Origin: a virus
Length of the DNA stretch: 44,589 nucleotides
Virus record (IMG/VR): IMGVR_UViG_3300022745_000058
Location: 1-44,589 of that record
Direction: 5' to 3' (one strand)
Of this stretch, positions 31,438 through 39,319 are shown piece after piece. A program made the position numbers and the translations under genes. Each line of letters starts with the position of its first letter. Positions within the stretch are counted from its first letter, which is position 1. Below the pieces are notes generated by a model. It was not told where the DNA came from. It made no database searches and worked only from the letters and a program-made list of their open reading frames with translations.

Positions 31438-33089
31438 TGTCCACCGCAAGGCAGCGTCGTCGCGGAACGACCGCTCAGCACGCTACGTTCACCGGCCTTC
31501 TCGGCGAAATCACCGTCGATACGACGAAGAAGACGTTGGTTGTCCACGACGGGGCCACGGCTGGCGGCTTCCCGCTGCCGACCTTGAACGGCGTCGAGAC
31601 GCTGGGCAACAAGACCCTGGCCTCTCCGACGCTGAGCGGCACCATCACCCTGCCCGGCAACGACAGCATTTCGTCCTCTGGCGTGCTGGCGGTGTATAGC
31701 GGCCAGACGTATGACGTGACTGTCCAGGGCGGTAGCTCTGGCGGCCAAGTGTCGTCTGGCGGCAACCTCACGCTGAACGCGGGCAGCGGCGGATACCTGT
31801 TGCACAAGATCAACGGGACTGAGTACGGGCGTATCGACAACTCGGGCAACGTGACCTTGGGTGGCGCTGCGTCTACCCCCGCCACGCTGATCTCCAACAC
31901 GGCGTCTCAGGTCAACTACCTGCGCATCCGTGGCGCTGCGACCACCGGCAACGTCGGCCTTAGCGCGTTGGGTTCCGACACTGACGTGAGCTTCGACTAC
32001 CTTACTCAAGGCGCGGGCTCGCACACGTTCAGGACCGGAGGCAACGCCGGTCAGTACCCGCAATTCCGCGTCTCGCACACCGTGAGCGCCGTTAACTACC
32101 TTGACGCCACGGGCGGGGCGGTGGGCACGGGCACGTCTCTCATCGCGCGCGGCTCCGACACGAACGTCAGTGCGGCTTACGCGACCAAGGGCGGCGGAAA
32201 CCATTTCTTCTACACGAATTTCAGCGCGCCTCAACTCAACATCGCGCACACCGCAAGCGCGGTTAACTACCTGCAAATCACGGGTGGGACGGGTTCGACG
32301 GGCGGCGCCGTGTCTGCCCAAGGTAGCGGCAGTAACTTGGATATTGGCTGGCAGACTAAGGGTACGGGCGCCCACTACTTCCAGACGAACGGCACCGTAA
32401 ACCAGTTCGTCGTCAACCACGTCGCGAGCGCCGTCAACTACCTGCAAGTCCAGGGCGCTACCACCGGCAACAACGCTAAGATGTTCGGCGTCGGCAGTGA
32501 CACCGACGTATACATGGACTACATCGCCAAGGGTACGGGCGGGCATATCTTCCGCACGGGTGGCGCTGGCGGTCAGTACGCGCAGTTCCGCGTCAACAAT
32601 ACCACCAGCGCCGTGAACTACGTGCAAGCCACTGGTGGCGCCACTGGAGCTTCGGCAATCGTCGGCGCTACCGGGTCTGACACCAACGTGTACCTCGCCT
32701 TGACCACGAAAGGCGCTGGCGCTGTCAATTTCAATACCGGGGGCGGCACGCAGTTCCAAGTGCTCGATACCGTCAGCGCTGCGAACTACCTGCAAGCGAC
32801 CGGCGCGGTGACCGGCGGCAACGTGAACTTCTACGCGGCGGGCACTGATACGAACGTCGGCATCAATGTGCAGGCTAAAGGCAGCGCGGCGGTGCAGCTT
32901 GTCAATGGTAGCGCCGGGTGGATGATGGCTGTCGGCCCCTACGGCGGCGGCAATCGCGTTGCGTATATCCGCAACACCGACACTTCGGTTACCAGCAACC
33001 CCTCGGGCGGCGGCTATCTATACGTCGAAAGCGGCGCCCTGAAATACCGTGGTTCCAGCGGCACGGTTACCACTCTCGCTGCGGCATAG
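31437..33089 (+). CDS. Tail fibre protein with tandem beta repeats, 550 aa
   Basis: The N-terminus RQRRRGTTAQHATFTGLLGE followed by ITVDTTKKTLVVHDG is the short beta domain seen at the start of many fibre distal proteins, including the tropism determinant of BPP-1. Residues about 150-500 are seven or so repeats of about 45-50 residues: SAVNYLQxTGG, then GSDTNVxxxxxTKGxGxHxFxT, then QFxV. These probably form a trimeric beta-prism or helix shaft. The C-terminal WMMAVGPYGGGNRVAYIRNTD may be receptor-facing. ATG at 31437 is in TAATG overlap with the anchor gene. Confidence 0.82.
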   Translation: MSTARQRRRGTTAQHATFTGLLGEITVDTTKKTLVVHDGATAGGFPLPTLNGVETLGNKTLASPTLSGTITLPGNDSISSSGVLAVYSGQTYDVTVQGGSSGGQVSSGGNLTLNAGSGGYLLHKINGTEYGRIDNSGNVTLGGAASTPATLISNTASQVNYLRIRGAATTGNVGLSALGSDTDVSFDYLTQGAGSHTFRTGGNAGQYPQFRVSHTVSAVNYLDATGGAVGTGTSLIARGSDTNVSAAYATKGGGNHFFYTNFSAPQLNIAHTASAVNYLQITGGTGSTGGAVSAQGSGSNLDIGWQTKGTGAHYFQTNGTVNQFVVNHVASAVNYLQVQGATTGNNAKMFGVGSDTDVYMDYIAKGTGGHIFRTGGAGGQYAQFRVNNTTSAVNYVQATGGATGASAIVGATGSDTNVYLALTTKGAGAVNFNTGGGTQFQVLDTVSAANYLQATGAVTGGNVNFYAAGTDTNVGINVQAKGSAAVQLVNGSAGWMMAVGPYGGGNRVAYIRNTDTSVTSNPSGGGYLYVESGALKYRGSSGTVTTLAAA

Positions 33090-33104
33090 GAAAGGAAGAG
33101 AACT

Positions 33105-33485
33105 ATGGCTTTGTTGAAGACCATCAAGTCCGCGTATGGCGCTGCCGCCCCCGCGACCTACCACATGATCGCCGACATGGCGGTGAGCAACCGCGACATG
33201 AGCGCCACCGTTCGCGTTGCCTCCTACATCGACGCCGACACCCGCACGAACGAGAAGGCGGCTATCGTCGCCCTCAAGGATGCGGCCAACGCCAGCGACG
33301 AGACCGCCAGCGCCATCGCTCGCGGCAAGCTCGCCGAGAACCAGCCCATCGCCTGGGCTGAAGTCGGCATCCCGACCGAAGTGTTCAACACGCTGGGGGC
33401 CGATGACGACGGCGACCTGCTGCGGTCCAAGGTCTACGAACACCTCAAGACCCTGCCGCGCTTCTCCGGCGCGCAGAACGTCTAA
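33105..33485 (+). CDS. Unknown tail-region protein, 126 aa
   Basis: A helical Ala-rich protein after the fibre gene. It starts MALLKTIKSAYGAAAPATYHMIADMAVSN and ends LLRSKVYEHLKTLPRFSGAQNV. I do not recognise it. Position suggests a tail fibre assembly factor or small fibre part. ATG at 33105 has GGAAAGGAAGAG upstream. It ends 15 bp before the most symmetrical palindrome copy. Confidence 0.75.
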   Translation: MALLKTIKSAYGAAAPATYHMIADMAVSNRDMSATVRVASYIDADTRTNEKAAIVALKDAANASDETASAIARGKLAENQPIAWAEVGIPTEVFNTLGADDDGDLLRSKVYEHLKTLPRFSGAQNV

Positions 33486-33494
33486 GGTTTGGGC

Positions 33495-33522
33495 GCGTCT
33501 GGCATCACGTGATGCCAGACGC
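33495..33522. repeat. Perfect 28-bp palindrome containing a dispersed copy
   Basis: The core GGCATCACGTGATGCC (33501-33516) has both outer-arm positions changed in a compensating way. Flanks GCGTCT and AGACGC extend it to a perfect 28-bp palindrome between two genes. It may also form a hairpin in the mRNA. Confidence 0.95.
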
Positions 33523-33541
33523 TTCCTTCTGGAGAGATGCG

Positions 33542-33982
33542 ATGCTCGCTTACAACGGACCCTGGACCCTAAAGCAGTTCTTCCCGTTCTACACGTATGG
33601 GCCGACTAGCGCTGCGGTGCTGTCGCTTTCCTGGCACGTCCGTTTCCGGCTCTGGCTGGCGACGGTAATCTGCGGCCCATTCGTGTGGACCGGCCCGCTT
33701 CCCGAAGATGCGGAGCACTGGCAGCCGACGTGGCACGGCGACTGCGTGTCCTTCGCTTTCCTCCTGCGCCGCGTATGCAAGCTGCTGGCTCTGCCCGAGG
33801 GCGCGTTCTCGCTTTTATATTGCACCACGGGCACTCAGCCGGGCGATTGGTCGAAAGGCCACATGGCGCTCGCTGCCGAGACCGACCAAGGATGCTTGGT
33901 GTGCGAAGTCGGCAAGCGCACCTGGAAGCCGTGGAGTGAGTACGGCTTCTTTGATTGGAACCGCGAAAAGATCGGAGACTAA
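33542..33982 (+). CDS. Possible transglutaminase-like cysteine peptidase, 146 aa
   Basis: The pattern WHGDCVSFAFLLRRVCKLL (Cys at about residue 63) followed by SKGHMALAAETDQGCLV (His at about 98) resembles the Cys and His motifs of bacterial transglutaminase-like cysteine peptidases (GDC-x-x-YA..K, then GH-x-V/A-L). A clear third acidic residue is not evident, so activity is unproven. The start ATG at 33542 has GGAGAGATGCG. It lies among fibre genes, so it may process or decorate tail proteins, or act on the host envelope. Confidence 0.6.
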   Translation: MLAYNGPWTLKQFFPFYTYGPTSAAVLSLSWHVRFRLWLATVICGPFVWTGPLPEDAEHWQPTWHGDCVSFAFLLRRVCKLLALPEGAFSLLYCTTGTQPGDWSKGHMALAAETDQGCLVCEVGKRTWKPWSEYGFFDWNREKIGD

Positions 33983-33983
33983 C

Positions 33984-34622
33984 GTGCAGAAAGTTTCTCG
34001 CCATGTGCTCGCCGATAATGCGGTGCGGGAGAACCACATCAACGACAGCGCTGTCACCAGCGGCAAGGTAGCGGCTAAAGCCGTCACCGCCGAGAAGATG
34101 GCGGATGGTACGGCGAATAAGCTGCTGGGCTACGGCAACGACGGCAGGCCCGCTGAGTATTTCCCTCCGGCGCTGATCCAGCACGTCTATGCCCAGGACG
34201 GAACGCTCGCCACCATCAACGGGGCCTCGCAGCAAATCCCCGGCGACAACACCAAGCCGCAGAACACCGAAGGCGTCCAGGTGATTACCTGCGCCATCAC
34301 GCCCAAGTCTGCGGCGAGCAAGCTGCGCGTCCGAGTGCAAGTTCCGCTCCAGGTGGCCGCGTCCAACACTACGCTGGTGCTCGCGCTCTTCCGGGATAAC
34401 GGCACGGATGCCATCGGGGCGGTGTGGGAAGAGGGTGACGCTTCGACCAACTATTGCTATTCGGCGACGTGGGAAGTGGACAGCGGCGCTGCGACCGCGA
34501 CCACCTTCAAGCTGCGCGTCGGCCCGACCAGCAACGTGAATGTGTATCTGAACGGGGGAAGCGGAACCGCTTTCTTTGGAGGATTGCTCATGTCCAGCAT
34601 GTCGGTGGATGAGCTTATCTAA
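33984..34622 (+). CDS. Putative receptor-binding / tail spike accessory protein, 212 aa
   Basis: Residues 1-50 contain ADNAVRENHINDSAVTSGKVAAKAVTAEKMADG, the repeated AV-T-x-x-K-I/M-A pattern found as a triple-helical collar in phage fibres. The rest is a beta-rich jelly-roll-like domain (QVITCAITPKSAASKLRVRV, then TTLVLALFRDNGTDAIG, then LRVGPTSNVNVYLNGG) typical of C-terminal fibre domains. The GTG start at 33984 has GGAG 8 nt upstream and overlaps nothing. It is probably the receptor-binding tip. Confidence 0.75.
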   Translation: MQKVSRHVLADNAVRENHINDSAVTSGKVAAKAVTAEKMADGTANKLLGYGNDGRPAEYFPPALIQHVYAQDGTLATINGASQQIPGDNTKPQNTEGVQVITCAITPKSAASKLRVRVQVPLQVAASNTTLVLALFRDNGTDAIGAVWEEGDASTNYCYSATWEVDSGAATATTFKLRVGPTSNVNVYLNGGSGTAFFGGLLMSSMSVDELI

Positions 34623-34625
34623 GTA

Positions 34626-34641
34626 GGTATCACGTGATACC
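34626..34641. repeat. Dispersed parS-like palindrome, after stop codon
   Basis: Perfect copy starting 4 bp after the stop of the receptor-binding gene. Confidence 0.95.
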
Positions 34642-34662
34642 TCGGACTACAGGGGCAACGAA

Positions 34663-34989
34663 ATGGGGAATGACATAGATGAGGTGTCGCTGACGCTGGG
34701 GGAACTCAGAGGCGAACTTAAGATGATCGGCGGGCAAGTGACGGAGGGCAATCGCTCCCGTCGCGAACTCCATGAGAAGGTCAACACCGTCGTCAACTCG
34801 ATGGCCGAAATGAGCGCGAAAGTGCAGAGCCTTTGCAGCACTGTCGAAACGCTCGCTGAGACCGTGCGCACCCACGAAGAGCTTAAGCAGCAAGGCGCTG
34901 GGATGAAGACGCTGGTTGTCGGCGCTTTCTCCGCGTGCGGAACTCTAGGCATCTTCGAGGCCGCTAAGCATCTGTTCTTCAAGGGGTGA
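34663..34989 (+). CDS. DUF1515-like coiled-coil membrane protein, possible holin partner
   Basis: A 108-residue protein. Its coiled coil (LGELRGELKMIGGQVTEGNRSRRELHEKVN) matches DUF1515 proteins of phage lysis regions. A C-terminal hydrophobic helix (LVVGAFSACGTLGIFEAAKHLFF) is probably a membrane anchor. ATG at 34663 is preceded by CAGGGGCAACGA. Located directly before the holin candidate and lysozyme, it probably belongs to the lysis cassette. Confidence 0.7.
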   Translation: MGNDIDEVSLTLGELRGELKMIGGQVTEGNRSRRELHEKVNTVVNSMAEMSAKVQSLCSTVETLAETVRTHEELKQQGAGMKTLVVGAFSACGTLGIFEAAKHLFFKG

Positions 34990-34994
34990 CGGCT

Positions 34995-35174
34995 ATGCGA
35001 TGGATCAAAGCGCGTTTGCGCGAGCCCTCTAGCTGGAACTCCTTGGCGTTCCTGGTGGGTGTTTGGGCACCCGTGTTCGGCAAGTACGATTGGGCCGTGT
35101 ACGTTGTCGCGGGCCTCTGCGCTACTGTCGGATTCGTGATGAAGGAGGCGTCCAATGCTCCGTCTTCCCCCTAA
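34995..35174 (+). CDS. Putative holin, 59 aa, two membrane segments
   Basis: A small protein with two hydrophobic segments (SLAFLVGVWAPVFG and WAVYVVAGLCATVGFVM) separated by a short charged turn, and a basic N-terminus, consistent with a class II holin that opens the inner membrane for lysozyme release. ATG at 34995 has AAGGGGTGACGGC upstream, preferred over GTG at 34986. It overlaps the lysozyme gene by 20 bp, the usual holin-endolysin arrangement. Confidence 0.72.
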   Translation: MRWIKARLREPSSWNSLAFLVGVWAPVFGKYDWAVYVVAGLCATVGFVMKEASNAPSSP

Positions 35175-35637
35175 CGCAACCCGCGTTGTCGCTGCCTCGG
35201 CTCTGGCTTGCACCATGGCAACGGCCCACGAAGGCATCAAGTTCACGCCGTACTATGACCCGCCCGGCATCCTGACCGTTTGTCGCGGCCACACTGGCGA
35301 CGTGCAGAACCGCCGCTACTCGCTCCAGGAGTGCGATGCGCTCATGGATGCCGACATGAAGAAGGCTATCAACGCGGTGGAGCGGTGCCAGCCGGGGCTC
35401 CCGGTGGAAGTGCTGGCTGCCTTCGGTGACACGACCTACAACGCTGGGCCGAAGATCGCCTGCGACACGACGCACTCCACGGCTGCGCGGATGCTCAAGG
35501 CTGGCGACTTGAAAGGCGCGTGCAACCAGCTTCCCCGCTGGAACAAGGCAATCGTGGCCGGGGTTGCCGTTGAGCTTCCTGGTCTGACGAAGCGCCGCGC
35601 CGAAGCTCAGCAGCTTTGCTTGAAGGGGGCGCTGTGA
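35155..35637 (+). CDS. Lysozyme / endolysin (GH24, T4-type)
   Basis: A glycoside hydrolase 24 muramidase that cleaves peptidoglycan for lysis, 160 residues. The catalytic triad has the T4 lysozyme spacing: E26, D35 and T41 in HEGIKFTPYYDPPGILTVCRGHTG. Residues 8-24 (ATRVVAASALACTMATA) form a weak hydrophobic N-terminal segment, which may be a signal-anchor-release sequence with a Cys at 19. The stop overlaps the Rz gene start (TGATG). Confidence 0.92.
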   Translation: MLRLPPNATRVVAASALACTMATAHEGIKFTPYYDPPGILTVCRGHTGDVQNRRYSLQECDALMDADMKKAINAVERCQPGLPVEVLAAFGDTTYNAGPKIACDTTHSTAARMLKAGDLKGACNQLPRWNKAIVAGVAVELPGLTKRRAEAQQLCLKGAL

Positions 35638-36149
35638 TGCCGAACCCATACGTTCTGCTTGGCGCTTTGGTTAGCGCCATCGTTATCGCAATCTCCGCTT
35701 TCTTCTACGGCGAGCATGTGGAAGGGCTGGACTGGAAAGCGAAGTGGGCTGATCGGGAGCGCGAGCTTGCCGAGGGGCACGCCAAGACCACCGACGAATA
35801 CCGCGAGCGGGAGCGCGTCTTGCAGGACGCCATCGGCTTGCTGGACAAGGACTACACGAAGCAGTTGGAGGAAGCCAACCATGCGAACGATGATCTCCGT
35901 CGCGCTGTTGACGCTGGCGCTCAGCGCTTGCGCATCCGCGCCCAATGCCCTGCCGCCCCCGGCGTGCCCCAAGCTGCCGACCGTTCCGGCGTGGATCATG
36001 GAGCCGGAGCCGAGCTTGCTGCCGACGCTCGACCGGATTATTTCGCCCTCCGAGAAGGGCTGATCCGGGTTGACAAGAAGCTGTCCGCGTGCCAAGCTGC
36101 CCTTCTCTCTGAACGAGCGAATGAGCAACCCCAGCCGGAAGGACGGTGA
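35637..36149 (+). CDS. Rz: Rz-like i-spanin, 170 aa
   Basis: An inner-membrane spanin for the last step of Gram-negative lysis. There is an N-terminal transmembrane helix (LLGALVSAIVIAISAFFYG), then a long periplasmic coiled coil (ADRERELAEGHAKTTDEYRERERV and following). The C-terminal half is rich in Pro/Ala because it is also coding for Rz1 in the +1 frame. It overlaps the lysozyme stop by one base. Confidence 0.85.
   Translation: MPNPYVLLGALVSAIVIAISAFFYGEHVEGLDWKAKWADRERELAEGHAKTTDEYRERERVLQDAIGLLDKDYTKQLEEANHANDDLRRAVDAGAQRLRIRAQCPAAPGVPQAADRSGVDHGAGAELAADARPDYFALREGLIRVDKKLSACQAALLSERANEQPQPEGR
35881..36063 (+). CDS. Rz1: Rz1-like o-spanin lipoprotein, nested in Rz
   Basis: A 60-residue outer-membrane lipoprotein encoded entirely within Rz in another frame, as in lambda. 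The signal peptide is MRTMISVALLTLALSAC, with lipobox LSAC and the lipidated C17. The mature part is Pro-rich (PPPACPKLPTVPAW). Its partner is the Rz product above; together they fuse the two membranes. The embedded position and lipobox make the call strong. Confidence 0.88.
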   Translation: MRTMISVALLTLALSACASAPNALPPPACPKLPTVPAWIMEPEPSLLPTLDRIISPSEKG

Positions 36150-36154
36150 TTTAC

Positions 36155-36196
36155 ATGGCGGCTCCGAAGAAGGGCAAGGGCGGGCGTAAGTGCTAA
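36155..36196 (+). CDS. Very short basic peptide ORF, 13 aa
   Basis: MAAPKKGKGGRKC, preceded by GGAAGGACG at 8-9 nt, immediately after the Rz stop and before the terminator. It is small but has the best possible start context. It could be a real micropeptide at the end of the late operon. Confidence 0.4.
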   Translation: MAAPKKGKGGRKC

Positions 36197-36217
36197 GCCT
36201 CTGAGCCCAGGAAGCAG

Positions 36218-36247
36218 AAAAGGCCGGGGATCGCTCCTCGGCCTTTT
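36218..36247. terminator. Bidirectional rho-independent terminator
   Basis: Stem AAAAGGCCGGGGA with TCCTCGGCCTTTT (one G-U pair) and a 4-nt loop, with U-tracts in both directions. It separates the converging late rightward and leftward operons. Confidence 0.9.
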
Positions 36248-36252
36248 CATTT

Positions 36253-36268
36253 GGTATCGCATGATACC
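36253..36268. repeat. Palindrome variant with altered core, after terminator
   Basis: GGTATCGCATGATACC: both arms intact, the central four bases GCAT instead of ACGT. Same position relative to a terminator as the copy at 5939. Confidence 0.8.
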
Positions 36269-36326
36269 TTACTCGATACAGCGCCGCGTTCGGTGAAGCA
36301 GTCGGGGCGTTTGCTATGGACGTGCA

Positions 36327-36731
36327 TCACATGACGACCTTAATACCGGCTTTACCCTCAAGCTGCTTGACCAGATCGTCAATGCGCTCGCGCATGGTCT
36401 TGCATTTCTTCTTGTGGTAGGCAAGGGTGCGGCGAACATCGTCCATGCTCTCCAGCATCCCAGCCCGCTTCGCCACCTCGTACACGGTCAGGTCGGGGTG
36501 GTAGGCGCGCAGGATGGCGAAAGCGACGGCACCGCGAACCTCGCTGTCTTCCGGCTTCTCCGTCAGGATCGGCTTTGGCGTGTAGTTCGGGTTGTCCCTG
36601 ATCTTGCCGAGGCGTACACGCTTCGATCCATCGGGCAAGCCCTTGTCGGGGATATCGACAAAGCCCTCGCGGTTCTTGCGCGTGTCCTTCTTGTGCATCC
36701 GCTTGCGGGACTGCTTCACCGGCTCACTCAT
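36327..36731 (-). CDS. Unknown basic protein with possible HTH, 134 aa
   Basis: The last gene of the leftward operon. The first 50 residues are strongly basic. Residues 65-115 (VAFAILRAYHPDLTVYEVAKRAGMLESMDDVRRTL) look like a helix-turn-helix or winged-helix segment. It may be a DNA-binding protein; the family is not recognised. ATG at 36731 has GGGAG 7 nt upstream and overlaps the preceding nuclease gene by 8 bp. Confidence 0.72.
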   Translation of the reverse strand: MSEPVKQSRKRMHKKDTRKNREGFVDIPDKGLPDGSKRVRLGKIRDNPNYTPKPILTEKPEDSEVRGAVAFAILRAYHPDLTVYEVAKRAGMLESMDDVRRTLAYHKKKCKTMRERIDDLVKQLEGKAGIKVVM

Positions 36732-37095
36732 AGACGAACTCCCGCATGAGCTTCAAGAACTCGTCGGCGTCCATGACGACCAACCACTTGCGCCGGTCCT
36801 TCCGGTGGAACACCACGGGAGTGGCCTTGCCGCCGCTGTCACGCTCCGCTTGCTCAAGAGCGCCGTAGGCATTGAATTGCTCCGTGCGCTTCACCTCGAT
36901 GTGGAAGCCTTCCATGTCGCTTACCACGTCCGAGGCATCACCACTCTGGCCGCAGAACTGCGAAGTCCTGCGAGCCTGGAAGCCGTGACTGCGCAAGAGA
37001 GCGGCCACCTCGCGCTCGCCAACCTTGCCCTTGAGCTTGGAGGCCGCGCCAATCTGCTTCTTCGTCTTCGGTTGTTTGGTCTTCACCTTAGCCAT
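36724..37095 (-). CDS. PD-(D/E)XK nuclease, Holliday junction resolvase-like
   Basis: A 123-residue nuclease of the archaeal Hjc/phage resolvase-like type. Motifs: KGKVGEREVAALLRSHGF (E27), then GDASDVV with the catalytic D, then FHIEVKRT (E-x-K), followed by a TPVVFHRKDRRKWLVVM beta strand-turn. It would cut branched recombination or replication intermediates before packaging. ATG at 37095 follows AAGGTGCG. It lies between DNA polymerase and the final operon gene. Confidence 0.82.
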   Translation of the reverse strand: MAKVKTKQPKTKKQIGAASKLKGKVGEREVAALLRSHGFQARRTSQFCGQSGDASDVVSDMEGFHIEVKRTEQFNAYGALEQAERDSGGKATPVVFHRKDRRKWLVVMDADEFLKLMREFVYE

Positions 37096-37109
37096 CGCAC
37101 CTTGCTCCC

Positions 37110-37125
37110 GGTATCACGTGATACC
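37110..37125. repeat. Dispersed parS-like palindrome, after stop codon
   Basis: Perfect copy directly abutting the stop complement (37126) of DNA polymerase and 15 bp upstream of the nuclease start. Confidence 0.95.
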
Positions 37126-39315
37126 TTACTTCTTGTAGCGCTCGCCTTCCCAGCAATCCGCACGGACAGGGAAATCCAAAGCCCACTTCATGTTGTATCG
37201 CGAACCAGCCGGGAGCAAGTCACCCCAATCCCCAGGCCGGTCAGTCATGATCTCTTCCATTTCCTTCGCGCTGCCCTTGCCGTAGGGCATCTCGCAAACG
37301 ATTTCGTCGTACACCGACAGCATAACTGGATAGCCGTATTTCCTCAAGCGCAGCATGGCGGGGATAAGGATTTCACGGCTGGCTGCCTGCGTGGCGTTCT
37401 CAGCGAGCTTGCCTCCGTAGGTCTGCACGCGCTTCCACTGGCCTTCCTTCTGCGCCATGTAGGTAAGGACGCGGCGCGGTTTGCAGTCGCACGTTCCGGC
37501 AGCACAGTCCTCGTACTGTTCCGGGTCATGCCACTTGGGCATCTCCATACGAAGCTGGGGATCGAAGTACCAGATGCGCTTGCCATTTGGTAGCCACATC
37601 GCCAACCAAGCGTCAATCACCTCGAAGCGGAAGCCCAGGACTTCGGTCACACGCCCAGGATAAGCAACGGCTTCCACGGCTGCGCTCTCCAGGTCACGCC
37701 ACCAACTTACAATCGCCGGGTGTTCCTCCCGCCAGCCTTTGCAAATCTCGATGACACGCTCATCCGTATGCTTCTCGCTGTCATCGAACTTGCGCCACGC
37801 GCCTAGAGCGCCCTGGTAGCCGAAGGCAAGCTCGCCAGTCTTTCCGTCGAAGCGCTCCGGCCCGAACTTATGCTTGAACGCCTTCTTGTCCTTGCGAGCG
37901 AGGGCTTCGGCTTCCGGCCCCAGCTTGTGGATTTTGCAGCCCATCAATTCGTAGATCGGGTCTTTGCGCCGGAAGGCTTCGATCTTCCACTCTTCCCGCG
38001 CATTGCACGCCAGCAGCACCGCCTCAATCGACACGAAGTCGCCAGCGATGAAGCGGCTGCCCTTTTCGGCTTTGATGTGGTGGCGCGAAGCCTTGCCCAC
38101 TGCATCCATGGCATCGCCGTACATCACGTCCAGCCAAGCCGGGTCACGGTGCGACATATCGGCCACAAGCCGCTCGGGCGGAACGTCTTCAAACCCTTTG
38201 CTGAGGTTCAGCGGTTGGAAGCCGGTGCCCGTCCAACGGCCCGTGCCAGCGCCGTGGTACTTGGTCTGGAAGTAGGCCCGCCCGCTACCGTCGCGCTGGC
38301 GCAGCATGGCGCGCAGCTTCTTGGTGGAGGCTTTGTTGAACTTGCGGCGAAGCTCCAGCGCCCGGCGCGTTTCCGGGGTCAACCGGACGGCGGCCTTTTT
38401 CTTGAGCGCCTTGTCAAGCTCTTCCGTGCTTAGACCGTCGTCGGGTTCGCCGTCGTCTTCCTCGCTCTCCTTGAGAACCTTGTCGATGTACTTGCCCTGC
38501 AAGTTCTCCATAACGCAGCCGTGGCTCTCCAGCCACGCTTTCACCTTGTCGTTCTGCGTCGGATTGAGGCCGGTCATCTTGCGGAACTCGGCAGCCAGTT
38601 CTTCGGCGCGCTTATCCACAATCACGATGGCGTCTTCGATGGTCTTCCGGTCAAGCGGGATGCCGCGCTTGTTAATCTCCTGGTCAAGCTGGAAGACCAG
38701 CAGTTCTTCGGGCGGCAAGTCGCCCAGCAAGTCGCTGGCAACCTGTTCGCCCTTCACGTCGTCAATGCAGTATTCAACGAACTTCTGGAAGTCGTCGGGC
38801 GGTATCTCGCGCTTGGCCGTTTTAAGGTGCAGCTTGGAATACTTGGAGATGAGCCTGCCGCCTTCCGGGTTCTTGCCGGGCAGCCCCATGGCGCGCAACA
38901 GCTTCTCCAGCTTAGAGGGCATGGCGTAGTAGGCAGCGACCGCCATCAAGTCGCGCCACTGTTCGTCTTCAATCTCAGCCCAGCCAAATTGCGGAATGAG
39001 GATGTTCGTGTAGATCGAATACTCGAAGCTGACGTTGTAGGCTTCCACCTCGCAACCGGAGGCGATGGCGCAGTAGAAGTCGTAGGGCATCCGCCCATAC
39101 GCCTCGTAGTCAATGTCCCGCTTCGGCCAGACTTGAGGCCCCGTGAGTTCCTTGCCCGGCCACCACGTCTGGATTTCCTCCTCGCCAATGCCGTAAGCAA
39201 GGCAGATTATTTCGGTGGTGGGGTCTTGCGAATACTTCCAAGCTCCGACCTGGGGAAGATCGGCGTAGCTCTTGGTCTCGAAGTCTAGCGTGAGGAGAGG
39301 GGCTTCTTCGGTCAT
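37126..39315 (-). CDS. Family A DNA polymerase with 3'-5' exonuclease
   Basis: The replicative polymerase, 729 residues, T7/Pol I type. The proofreading exonuclease starts with D11-F-E13 in LLTLDFETKS. Polymerase motif A is GDFVSIEAVLLA, the O-helix region is KHKFGPERFDGKTGELAFGYQG, and motif C is LSVYDEIVCEMP (VYDE in place of the usual VHDE). The first ATG at 39315 is used; its ribosome site is weak, and a 33-aa gene overlaps its upstream region. It works with the primase-helicase, SSB and ligase encoded in the genome. Confidence 0.95.
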   Translation of the reverse strand: MTEEAPLLTLDFETKSYADLPQVGAWKYSQDPTTEIICLAYGIGEEEIQTWWPGKELTGPQVWPKRDIDYEAYGRMPYDFYCAIASGCEVEAYNVSFEYSIYTNILIPQFGWAEIEDEQWRDLMAVAAYYAMPSKLEKLLRAMGLPGKNPEGGRLISKYSKLHLKTAKREIPPDDFQKFVEYCIDDVKGEQVASDLLGDLPPEELLVFQLDQEINKRGIPLDRKTIEDAIVIVDKRAEELAAEFRKMTGLNPTQNDKVKAWLESHGCVMENLQGKYIDKVLKESEEDDGEPDDGLSTEELDKALKKKAAVRLTPETRRALELRRKFNKASTKKLRAMLRQRDGSGRAYFQTKYHGAGTGRWTGTGFQPLNLSKGFEDVPPERLVADMSHRDPAWLDVMYGDAMDAVGKASRHHIKAEKGSRFIAGDFVSIEAVLLACNAREEWKIEAFRRKDPIYELMGCKIHKLGPEAEALARKDKKAFKHKFGPERFDGKTGELAFGYQGALGAWRKFDDSEKHTDERVIEICKGWREEHPAIVSWWRDLESAAVEAVAYPGRVTEVLGFRFEVIDAWLAMWLPNGKRIWYFDPQLRMEMPKWHDPEQYEDCAAGTCDCKPRRVLTYMAQKEGQWKRVQTYGGKLAENATQAASREILIPAMLRLRKYGYPVMLSVYDEIVCEMPYGKGSAKEMEEIMTDRPGDWGDLLPAGSRYNMKWALDFPVRADCWEGERYKK

Positions 39316-39319
39316 GGCG

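Noticed and set aside
31437-33089. Tandem repeats in the fibre gene as a CRISPR array
   Set aside because: They are in-frame coding repeats of variable sequence without spacer structure; no Cas genes are present.
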